Positions 31,464 to 42,970 of a stretch of DNA of 64,000 nt are shown piece by piece. The first letter of the stretch is position 1. Each line of letters begins with the position of its first letter. A model generated the notes under the pieces. That model was not told the DNA's origin and did no database searches. It saw nothing but the letters and a program-made list of their open reading frames with translations. The stretch is from Odontesthes bonariensis (lineage: Eukaryota > Chordata > Actinopteri > Atheriniformes > Atherinopsidae): contig NC_134510.1 of assembly GCF_027942865.1 (NCBI RefSeq), forward strand, positions 29,344,163 to 29,408,162, in the 5' to 3' direction. Position numbers and translations under genes: made by a program.

Positions 31464-34400
31464 ATGTCTTCAAGGACTCTACCGCTGCTTTTTATAAATC
31501 TCGGAGGCGAGATGCTGTACATCCTGGACCAGCGTCTTCGAGCTCAGAATATACCCGCTGACAAGGCTAAGAAAGGTACCTAGCTTAGCAGCTGTTTAGC
31601 TAACAACACAAATGTCACTTCGCTGATGCAAAATGTTCAACGTTAAACCACTGCAAGTGCACATTACCTTTGGTAAGTTTTAAAAAAAAAGATTTTTGGG
31701 CTGGTTGGTGCGTAGGTAAGTTCATGAGATATATACAACGTTATAAACACAAGTAAATGGATAACCTTATTGAGTCAGTTAAATGTATTTTGATGAACTT
31801 ACCCACACAAATAATAACTAGGGCTGGATTAGACAATATGCTTCAGAGCTCAGAGCAAATTTCATTGTGTTATTATTATAGCTTTGCTTTCTTTTCATAG
31901 AAACTGCTCTCTTCTGACTTTCATAGAGGGCGACAAAATACTACAAAAAGTTCATTTATGTATCTTCTTTTAATTTATTAAGTTTCTTCAATAGCCGCCT
32001 GGATAGAGGATGACAGAAAGAGAGGTATTACTAAAGATTCACTATAATCGTGCGCTTATGCATTAGTAGTTATTTGCTATGCTTTGACCTAGCTTGTATC
32101 CATGCGCTGCATAAATGATTATTATATTTGATAAATGAACAATTCATGGAAAGTCATATGGAAAGTCTATTTTTTTGTCTATTTTTTTGTTAATTGTTGC
32201 ACTAAAGAGAGTGAGGTGTAACCGGAGTCAAATTCCTCGTGTGTGTCCACATACCTGGCAATAAAAAGCGATTCTGATTCTGATTCTGATTCTGATAAAC
32301 CAGATCAGGTAATGCTGGGGCACCAGTCATGTAAGTGGCTGAGCCACTCAAATACTCACATTCAAGTTACAAAGCTTCATTGGTGATAAGGGCTTTCACT
32401 GTATAGCCACAATATGTTTAAATGCTGTGACTCAAATTGAAGAACAAATTAAGGGGCTCTTAAGGTTTTTACTGAGAAGTTTATGTTATATGTGCCAATG
32501 ACTTTGTCTTTACTTAACAAACCAGAAAGTATTCACCTGGCTTTCTGCTTGTATTGACACCCTTTACCGAGCTCATCGCGTATCTTTTTCCGTCATCACC
32601 ACGTTTGATGTTTTTCTCTCAATTTTTTTTTATTTCTTTGTGGGTAAGTTGAACTACTGCAAAAATGTAACATTTAGAGAAGTTGATTTAGCTTAGTTTA
32701 CTCGCCACATATATAGCAAATAGCTGCAATACTTATGCAGAGAACTGATAACAGCTGAATGCAATTTCAAATCCAAAGTATTCTCAATCTGGCAGGAGAC
32801 TTGCGAGCAAGTAGGAGACTGCTTTTGTCTCGCTATGCTACTGCTTTGTCGGCTCCTTTGGGTTATGTTCTGAATTAACTGTTTTGGCAAAGATATAGTG
32901 TTGAGTGCTCATCTGCCTGCTTATGAATTTGCAATGTGGAATACTCATTTGTCAAAGCTCAGCTTAATATTTTTGGACTTTTCTGTGTTATTGGTTGGCC
33001 AAACTAGTTATGAATGACATCATCACCACCATGTTCAACAAAAAGTTCCTGGAGGAGCTTTTCAAGCCGCAGGAGCTTTATTCCAAGAAGGCCCTGCGGA
33101 CTGTGTTTGACAGGCTTGCCCATGCATCCATAATGAGACTCAATCAAGCTAGTATGGACAAAGTAAGTCACCTATTGGTTTTTGCCTTTTTTTTTTTTCA
33201 TAACATATGAAAGTATATTTTAAAAACAAATATATCTATCAGATAAATCTACAGTCTTAATTAGTCATTTATATTAATGATGTATTTCTTGCATTGCAGC
33301 ACTGTTCCTATGCAGTTTATGTGGCTCCCTCTGCTGTTTTTCAGCAACAACATGCATTTATTATTGATGGATTACACAGTGAGGTTGTCTTTCTGTCTGT
33401 TTTTTTCCCAGCTCTATGACTTGATGACCATGGCTTTTAAATATCAAGTGCTTCTGTGTCTTCGACCAAAAGACATCCTCCTTGTCTCCTTCAACCACAT
33501 GGATGCAATTAAAGACTTTGTGAAAGAAACCCCCAACATTCTCAGTCAGGTTGATGAAACTTACCAACAGCTCATGGAGGTACATCCCCATTGCCTTTTG
33601 TTTTTTCATGTAGATCAAAAACATTTTCTTTTTCCTCCTTTACAGCAATTATTAATATTTTCTGTTATTATTATTATTGTTGTTTTTACTCCTTAGATGT
33701 ATACACCCTTGTCTAATGGTGAATTCCAGCTCATTAGACAAACTCTTCTTATCTTCTTCCAAGACATGCATATAAGGGTAAGTCCATTGTTTCATCATTA
33801 GACGGGATTAGCTAGAGGACTTTCTTTTTGTTGTCTTTGCTATATTTTCCCCACATTTCTTTCTCTCTGTGTCATTTTCTCTGTCAGGTTTCAATTTTCT
33901 TGAAGGATAAAGTGCAGAACTCAAATGGTCGCTTTGTGCTCCCCACCAGCGGTCCCGTGCCACATGGAACACAAGTGCCTGGCTTGATAAGGTGCAACAG
34001 TACACTTATCTAATTTCTCAGACCAAAGTACTCTTCACTCTAAAAATTGGAGATCCCTGTGGAGGAAATTTAATAGATAGATAGATAGATAGATACTTTA
34101 TTTATCCCGAGGGGAATTCAAATGAATAAGTGGCTTTGATAGTACGCTTTGCCTTTGGTAACTTCAGCAATATTTAACGTTTGCCTTTTGTTCTTTCATA
34201 AAGCCTGTGAGCTATCCTACCCAAACAGTGTATTCTGATCTTAAGTAGTTCTATCTGCAGCTAATTGCATTAAAGAGCTCTTGTTGAAAAAGTACTTGAC
34301 TTCTAATTTTGGATAAGTTGCCTGTTAAGCTTGGATCACATTTTTGAAACATTGAAACCATCAAAGAAGCAAGAGCTTGGGGGGTTAACACCTGCTGTTA

Positions 34401-36405
34401 AGCCTCAACTTAAGAAAGCTGCTTTGTTCTCTCACATAGAATTTTAAAGATGCTCTTTTCACCAAAAATTATTGAATTATTATTTTTTTTTTTTGCTGTG
34501 TTTTTTGTCTGGTCATTTCAGGATTTTTGGTTGTTCTGGTGAAGAGCTGACAAGGGTGAAGTTCAATAATGGAGGAAACTACACTTCTGCGCTTCGGGAA
34601 GGATCTTTTGAGATTTTTGGAGATAGGGTCACAAAACTAGGCACAAACATGTAAGGCACTGGCATGGACTCGTATGCCGACATGACTTGGTATTTTTATG
34701 CTCTGGCAGATTAGAGTTAGATGAAAATCATCTAGGTCAAGAGATGTGTTGAAGCGGTAAATTAAATCAGAACAGGAATGATAGTTTAGATGTCAGTTCT
34801 CATACAAAAGGTCCTTAATTACACACTTTTTCTTTATATTATAGTGTTAATGACTTATAGAAGTTTTAAGTCAGGGACTCTAAATAACATGTATGAAATC
34901 TATGAACAATATATTCTAATTATAAAACTTTTGCAGGTTTTTATTTACTCTTTGACATGTATATATGCTCATTCTCTTTTCATTCAGGTACAGTGTCAGC
35001 CGGCCTGTGGAAACTCACATGTCTGGTACATCAAAAAATTCTGCTCAGCACACAAAGGTGATACATTAATGATTTTATTATTACCCAAAAGTAATTAACT
35101 TTATACACTCAAATGTTGTTCTGACATATTTTGCATCTGTGCAGTGTTGATTGCACATGTTGTGATTATGTGATGTGACACTGGTGTATAACTTTGCTTC
35201 CTGATGCCGCATCATCGGTAGCAGGATCTTGGAAACAAGAGGTTAATCAACAAATATACTGAACTGAACGAGCTACTGTGTGTCAACAGGTCAATGCTGC
35301 TCCAAACCCTTTGGCCAAAGAGGAGCTGAATCTGTTGTCCCGGTTAATGGGAGGCTTAGAAGTCCAGAAACCAGGAAATGCCGACAGTGGCTTCCGAGTA
35401 AACCTCTTTGCCACTGATGAAGAAGAGGAGTGAGTGTCCTGATATGTGTTGTACAACACTATAAAAAGTCAAAAATGACATTAGAAAAAAATATACTATT
35501 AAACTGGTTTGAATTCATCAAAACTAAAATTACAACTCTCCTTTAACACAGAGAAGCGTTAATATCAAGACCCGATGAGCTTTCCTATGGAGTGATAAAC
35601 ATCCAAGCAACAAAGGTAAACAATACTGAGTCTGTCCACACAACGCAAACTTTTTTTTTTTAGAAATGATCGTAACTTTTACAGCATATGTATTGACAAA
35701 AATGGGGGGCCGTTTCTTATCTGGTTGTTGTTAGCTCGACCACTGGACAATTTTGTCCCAGGTATCACTGATGAAACTTTATCTCATCTCTGACGAGGTT
35801 TAGTGATTAAAACATCACTGTCGTGCAAGCCATGGTGGGTTTTTTTTTGTTTGTTTCAGAATATCAACTGATTAGATGCTGTTCTTCTCGATCTAATAGT
35901 GAAAGTAAACGTGTTTAAAACGGATTAAGTTTTCTGGAGAAACTCATAGTTTGGTCAGGAGACGTCTTGGAACTATAGTACTGTAGTATAGTGAACTAAA
36001 GTATTATTGGCAACTGACACGAGCACAGATTTCTTGAGGACTCTTCTTTTTTATCTTAGGGCTAACAATTTATCAACTGGCAGATTTATCACTGGGCCCT
36101 AACATATAAGCCGCACAGCTCATAGGCTTTCCTAACATAGTAACTCTCGGGATTTGTACAGCACACTACAGTCAATGATCGGGGATGTGAGACTTTGGCC
36201 GTCTAACAGGATTTACTGTAATCGGGTCGAAGTCTATGTGATTACCACTCCAACACAGTGACTGGTGGATAACACTGTCTTTCAGGACCAGCAGGCCAAT
36301 GCAGAACTGGCCAAGATCATGGGAGAATTCCCAGAGTCTGGAGATCAGTCTGACGATGCCAGCAGCAAAGGAGACGACCTTTTGGCCATGATGGACAGCC
36401 TGTGA
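31464..36405 (+). CDS. oscp1: Organic solute carrier partner 1 (OSCP1/NOR1)
   Basis: Conserved eukaryotic protein reported to assist organic solute transport and, in other studies, linked to cilia; the biochemical role is unsettled. Coding exons: 31464-31575, 33008-33162, 33412-33579, 33697-33777, 33888-33991, 34522-34650, 34988-35057, 35290-35429, 35552-35615, 36286-36405. Phases agree and give 380 residues, close to the mammalian length. Seen in the protein: the N-terminal LFINLGGEMLYILDQRL block, ELFKPQELYSKKALR, RQTLLIFFQDMHIR, an acidic run (DEEEEE) and a C-terminal GDDLLAMMDSL. The acceptor of exon 2 (GGCCAAACTAG) has almost no pyrimidine tract. The frame is open upstream of the ATG to 31203, but that part overlaps the X-box and is not conserved in character. 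Introns 1 and 5 carry LINE-like 3' tails. Confidence 0.95.
32189..32296 (+). repeat. LINE-like 3' tail with GATTCT repeats (oscp1 intron 1)
   Basis: The stretch with CAAATTCCTCGTGTGTG and CCTGGCAATAAAAAGCGATT ends in four tandem GATTCT units. This matches the 3' end of a common fish non-LTR retrotransposon family (L2/CR1-type, from memory). Only the tail is present, as expected of a 5'-truncated insert. Confidence 0.65.
34071..34121 (+). repeat. TAGA microsatellite joined to a LINE-like tail (oscp1 intron 5)
   Basis: Six tandem ATAG units run into TACTTTATTTATCCCGAGGGG, the typical 3'-terminal motif of a dispersed fish repeat. The family is not determined. Confidence 0.65.
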
Positions 36406-37284
36406 CACGGTCTGTCTTGACAGAATTGCTCCTATAGGAGGTGGAACACAGGGCATCATCAACACTCCAAACTACTGACGATCAGTCTGCAGCCACGACC
36501 TGCAAACACTCTGCAGAAACCTCATTCACTTTCTTCTTTGGGGTACATTTAAGATGCAGGTGTGAGCAGATACAACACAGATGTGATGAGCAAAGCTTTA
36601 AGCTGTACTAAGGTATGATAGTATGTTTGCAGTAACCTGAGAAAGGTTTCGGTGCAACAAGATATACAGTAGGCATATGTCAATATGTTGAATATGTGTA
36701 TGTGGTGATAGCAAAGCATCTGTTGATGTAAGGTCAAAATGTATATTTCGAAGATGTTAACTATATAAAATACACATTCCTTTCATTTCACAGTGTCATT
36801 TAATCACAAATATATTACATTACATTCTTACATAGCATTTCGTTCCTATCACATCTTATCATTGCAAAGGGTATAATGGGAGGCTTAGTGACTTCTGTAT
36901 TCTAATGAGGTGTGATTAAATGATGCTGTGGGAGAATCAATAGAAACCCAAGTGCTCTTGCTATTTTGGTTTCAGTTCCCTCGAATGTTCCCTTTCTTTT
37001 TGTTTCGTTTTTTATTTACCATATCGTTCCACCTTTAAAAAAAGTACAAGGAGCAACTTAAGAACATATCCCACTACGCAGTGATGTCTATGAATGTTGA
37101 GATAAGGTTAAAAAATGTGCTTCTTCATGAGAACAGTGTTACAATACAAAGAAATGCAATATAAGAAGCTATCTGTAAATATTTTACTATAAACTGTATT
37201 TATTGAATGTATAATTTTCTGTGTATAGGCAAATGCAAATTGCTGCAATTGCTAAAATTATAGATTGTGAAATTTAGTATTTTT

Positions 37285-37290
37285 AATAAA
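37285..37290 (+). terminator. Poly(A) signal of oscp1
   Basis: AATAAA about 880 bases after the stop codon. It is the best signal before the intergenic gap. Confidence 0.55.
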
Positions 37291-39500
37291 TAGATGAAAA
37301 TAAGATATTTGTTATGTGTTTGCACATTATTAAATGAACAGCTTGAATACTGATGTAATTGCTTGAACAGCTTGTTGCAGTTAACAAGATCTAGCAGAAG
37401 AGGGGGCTGTCTGACCTGTATTTGTAACTGCATGTTTGTCTGAACTCATTGCCACACAGTTCTGCAATTGTTTCAATGTACCACCACATTCCTTTCATTT
37501 AAAAGGTGGCAAAAGGTTAGAAAAGTTCTCCTCAGACCAAGTTCTTTTTTCTAGTAAATGAATTTCTATGGGGGTTAAGGGCTGGCTGCAGTGGATAAAC
37601 AAATCTTAGATTTGTTATGTTTACGTGTACTAAAGTGTTTGACCATCAAACCAGGTCATTAAAAACAACATGCTTCAATATCATCCACAACGACTCTCCA
37701 CCTCCAGCACAGACCTACAACAAGATTTGCCATGGCAACAGCAAAAAGTAGCAGGCAGACAAGTCAAAGTGAGACTGTCTGCACTCCCCCAGTCAGCCAC
37801 ACACACACACACACACACACCAACTCTGCATACCGTGGAGGCAAACATGCTGAGACATTTCTCTGAATTGATCTGGGGGAGGAGGATTCTGAGGAGGTCT
37901 TCTCAATAATCTCATCAAAAGAGAGACAAAAAAACACTTGGTGCCCTGAGGAAATGGCCGACTTCTTGCAAAACAAACAGAAACCAGAGCTCATGCCAGT
38001 CCTCCTCTAAGACTCCTTACAGGATTCATCAGAGCTTGCGAGAATACAGCATTTTCCCAGCTTTAGCTTTACAAGCTTACCTGTGTGTGTACTTGCAAAG
38101 TGGATACGTTTTAGATTCACGTTTTTAAAAAGCCAATATGATCAAAAATCTACTCATTGGCAAACCATTGAAAACTTTTCAGACTTGCCATCAAGGTGAA
38201 AAGTACAAAGTAAGAAAAAATGTATAGGTTTTTCTAGTAAACTCGTAGCATGTCATATGTTTCTCTCACCGTACCTGCTTTTTAGTTATGATTCAGTTTC
38301 CTCTTCAAAGAGTGCGGGCAGGACACTGTAAAGCCAAAGCTTGACATGCGTTTCATGTGGCTGGAGACATCTGTTCTGCTGAGTCAAGGCAGGAAGAATC
38401 TCAAGTCTCTGTCATTTAGGTTGCCCTCTCAGTCTGTCACATCAACCCACTGGTTGGAAACTGGTAGCTGTGGGTGGAATTTAATATCAGTCATTGAATC
38501 TAATTTGAGATTATAGGTGGGCTCTCCTAAATGTCAATCACTCAAAAGTTTTCTTGCTGAGTAAATGTGTAACGAACCAACGTCTCAGTGAGTTCAGTCT
38601 GTGGTTGCGTGTTGAAGGAAATTACAGCAAATCTTACCAAACTGTAATATCAACGCATGTAGCAGTTTGTGAGCCTCGAATCTTGTAAAGATATTATAAA
38701 TTTATCAGATGAAGTACTGACTGAATTCTGTGATACAGTTTCACTGACTCATTTGGTTCGTCTAATGAAGCGCAATAAAACAAAATTGAAATTGTACTAC
38801 AAGCACACCTACTTTAAGGCAAATCTGTAAATTAACTTTCACCAAACAAAACAAGGCTAATAGAATAGACATTATTGTCGTTGCACACCAGGGTAAAGCG
38901 CTTTCATAGCAAATTCGATTAAGTTTAATGCGTTTAGTTTCTCGTGACTTTTTCTGCTTGGAATCATTAGTTTTTGCTAAACACATAGACAGGAGGAAAT
39001 GGTTTGTAATGCCATCTTAAAGAAAACAAACGCAAGTAGTTGTAATGTTCAGGGTGGTAAACGTTTTATCACTTTAATTATATTTTCGGTCATGTCTTAC
39101 ATGTGTTTGCCATGAATGGATTATAAATAATGAGCTCCTGGGCATATTTATGAATTATTTTAATCTCCTTAACTTTTTTGAATTATTTTTAGTCTCTGTA
39201 ATTGTTTTTGTCCCCTTACTCCTTGGGTCCCTGGACCTGTGCCCAGAAATCCCTTTCAGTAATCTTTGTATAGTATTTCTATGTGCAAGACCTAAACTGC
39301 TTATAATACTGCATATCGCCGTCTGTTTCTTACAGAACTTGAAAAACACACAGTTTAAGTATCACAGATTCAAATACAAACTACCATGATGTAATGGTTT
39401 CATTTATCAACTTTTATTATGCAAAGAATTTCATCATCAGTGTGCAACCGGTTACGAGGCAACAACTGAAGGCATTGGCCGATCGCGGCTGTCAATCAAA
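37291..39500. other. Intergenic DNA between oscp1 and stk40
   Basis: No exon recognised. In human, LSM10 lies here; neither strand shows its Sm-fold protein. It holds an AC microsatellite at 37799-37820. Confidence 0.5.
37799..37820. repeat. AC microsatellite
   Basis: About 11 tandem AC units. Confidence 0.9.
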
Positions 39501-39529
39501 AAAATGTGTGTGCGTCATTTCCGTTGTCA

Positions 39530-39746
39530 GGTGGCGCTGTCGCTGTGGAAAGATGCGATCAGCGAGGAGCGGAGGCTTTTCCTTAATTGCTCATTTCTGT
39601 AACAGAGGCTAAGCAACCCGAAACCAAACCTCTGTGGTGTCTCCTGTTAAAGCGAGAAGATCCGCACATACACCACAGCGTTTACTCAAGAAATGTCCAT
39701 GTTTTAAGGAGACAGCGCAGATCTTACCCGGCGGTTTTGGCTCGAG
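39530..39746 (+). promoter_or_regulatory. Probable stk40 promoter region and noncoding first exon
   Basis: A GC-richer island with several CpG dinucleotides leads to a consensus splice donor (GTAAGC) at 39747. The first coding exon of stk40 begins behind an acceptor at 42961, so a noncoding exon is needed and this fits. The exon holds a minimal upstream frame (ATG-TCC-ATG-TTT-TAA) near 39696. The transcript start is not defined. Confidence 0.5.
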
Positions 39747-40446
39747 GTAAGCGGGGTGGCGACTACGTTGCTATCTAGCTTTCTGGCAAATGTTAGCCAG
39801 CTGTAATGTTACCTACTTTGTTTAAATGGGCTCTCGGCTGCCCTACAGACTCCAGCTTTGTTAGCTAACATCGTTCTGTTGCAACCACATATAAACCTCT
39901 CGGGGACGCGAGAGTACATGTTTAAGTGGACGTAATCTTGCTAACAGCTGCTTTGTCCAGTTTGCACCGAAAGCCCAACTCCTTGTGTTGTGTGTCTCTT
40001 TGTGTGGCTTGTGAGCCCGAATAATATAGTAACGTATTTAGCCGAGGAATTCAGTGAGCTGGGCGGTCGTACTAAGTTTGTATGCGCTCTAAATGTTGTT
40101 GTTTTTTTTATGTCACAGGACGTTAATATCCAACCTATAATAGGATGAACAGTTATATTTTAGTAAGCACTTTAGGCAGACATTTACCAAGTCAGCGCAG
40201 TGCGTGTTTTAAACGGTTTATAGGCGGTCAAGTAGTTTTTGTTGATAGAAAATGAATTGGTGTTAAGTTGTGATCAGTTTGCTGCCCAGTGGTGTCCTAA
40301 TTGCAAGGCATAGCGTAAGCGTTATGTTCTGTGTCATGTCGTTTAGACTGATCGCTGCCAAAAGCCGAGTGTCCAGACCTTGTGGACGCAAAATGGCACC
40401 AATCAATGCGTGACAGCCTGCGTGCATTTGCAATTACTTTCGTCAG

Positions 40447-40490
40447 ATGTTTTTATATATATATATATATAAATACATATATATATTTAT
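40447..40490. repeat. AT microsatellite in stk40 intron 1
   Basis: Alternating TATATA with short interruptions. Confidence 0.85.
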
Positions 40491-42970
40491 TATTTTTTTG
40501 TACCGCGTGACCTTGTGTCCATAACATGGTCGTGCGGTCAAGGGCATCGTGAAGGTATTATTGCACAAATGTGTAGTCCAAAGCTGCGTTATTTGGGAGT
40601 CCAGTGAGTGAGCTGACATATGCGTCAGCGTTCAAGCAGGGAGACTCAAACCCGCATGCGACTTTACTTTTTTTTTCTTTTCTTTTCTTTACCGACTTTC
40701 TGTGTTTGATCTACTTGTGGATTCATTGGTATGTACCGTCTAATCTCGCTGGCATTTATTATAAATCCACGTATGTTTACAAACTCCTCGAGTGCTTTTT
40801 TTTGTTTGTGTCTTTCGTGCTACTACCTCGATTGTGCATTCGAGCTTTTCTTGCAGAGCCAGACAAGTGGCACGGAGTCTGCGTGGGTGAATCTTGAGAC
40901 ACCTACTTGGTTGTTTTGTTCTGATACTATTTGAGGAGCCCACATTTCTCGTAGGCACTGGCAGCGCGTCTCTCCTCCTTTTGTGTGATATGATTCAGAG
41001 GCTGTATCTGTTCTTGTCCTCCCTCTGGTACAGTCAGAGGCAGAGGCAGGCTTGCCTGCCAGATCACTGGCTGTGCGGAGAGGCACAGCAGTGTCAGAAA
41101 AGGAGAGCTGCGTGCTGTCATCGCGCTGATGTCATTTAGGTCGGTGTGCAGTAGTTGGTTACATTGACCTTTGCTTTTAGGATGTGTCTGGGGTTGGCTG
41201 CACAACACGGCAGCTGGTTTTTAGCTGGCAGATGAATAGCCTTGGGTCCATTTATCGAGCGCCATGTTGCCTTTTCTGTCAATGAGTCAGTTAAGTGCTT
41301 TGAGTCCAAGGTGCATGAATTACAATTTGTTATTTAAAGTGACTGCCTGAACTGAGTGCATATAAAGTATAGTGGCCTGCTATTTCTGGCTTGGAGCCTC
41401 TTGAATTGCACTACCTGATAATCCGCTTCTTTGGATCCTCCAGAGTGAGATGCTCTCTTACTATTGGCAGCATGACTTGGTGTCACCCGGGCTTGTGCCA
41501 TAAATGCTGTCAGAAAACCTCAGCACATCAGACTCGGTGTGGGCAGTGACTTGTGGAGATGGAGACAGATGGGCGAGAGACATGATGATGACACTGTCTG
41601 CTGTCTGGGATCACAAAAAGCCTCATGGAAGTGAGATATCATACAAGCCCTTACTGACTGCCAACTGTCCTGGCTCCTCATTGCCCAAAAATGCCAACTG
41701 GCAAGTGGTGCTCCATAGGTTTTGAAACAGGAAGATGGCCTAAGAGTTGCTCCACTTAAAAAACATATTGTATTTTCTTTGTTCTGTGTGTTTGTAAGCT
41801 TTCCCCGTAATGCTTAGTTTGCAGGTAGAAGTCGTCTGCATTTAAGAAATCTGACGAAAAGACTAGAATGTTTTTATTTCTAGATGCTTCACTTTCTGTT
41901 TCTTTGCTTTGGAGATTACGTCAATGGTTCTATGAGCTTTTAAAAAAAATTATATCTCAGCTGGAATGATGCATATATTCGAAGTTTGGGAGCATTCTTC
42001 ATTTAGGGTCATCACCTGGACATTTTAGGCATTTCTGTCCCATGAAACAACAGCAGAGTGAATCATTCCTCTCTGTTCAGGGCTCCACTTCCCCATTATG
42101 AGAAACAGATGAGGTTTCATTGCATAGGAACTCGCTGTCCGTAAACAAAGCATACCTCTCGCTCTCTGATTTCTGGGACGCAGATCAGATCTGCCATGCA
42201 GGCTAAAGCAGTTCGTATGGTGACGTCGTGTCACTGGCTCTTCTGGCATGTGAATCTGCTTCCTTATCGTAGTGCAGGGGCTCTGTTTTCACCTTTCAGT
42301 CTTGTTAGAACGTGCACGTCCTTTCAGTGGAAGGTCTGCACAGATAAGCTTGCCGCACAGATTCAGAGATGAAGCATGCAGATTAAGAGCACAAGGATTT
42401 TCTAAACCCATGCCCACTGCTGCAGGAAAAGCAAAAGCTTAGAGAATCAAATTAAAATGCCTCTGTTTAAAGAATCACATGCTAACGCCGTGTATTTGCA
42501 TGCTAGTGCTTTCGATTTTAAATTGCAGATTGTAGCACATTCACTTTGCCTGGTGGAGAGATTGAATCTGAGGTGTCGCCCTTGACACCGGCATCCATTA
42601 TTCTAAATGGAGCTGTAATGGCCTCACATTCACACTGAGGTGTGTAAATGTGAGGGGAGGGATATTTAAAATGGGCTGGGTGGAGCTGCCCTGAAGTTTA
42701 CCTCCTTCACCTCTGTTCACTAATCAGTGTGCTCCCAGCCAGCCTGTATGAAATTTGCTAAAGCGTATACCGGTAGTTAACAGCATAGAGTTGAGTATTT
42801 TTCATTTTGAAACACTCAGTAAATGAAAACCGTCTCTTGGTTCTAAATTACAGATGTTTTTGTACCATTTGTTGTTTGTATTTTTGCTGTCACGTGTATG
42901 CGCTTTCCCTTTAAGTTGACTATCTTTATCCCGTGAACTAATCAGATTTGTTCCCCCGTAGAGCTCCAGT

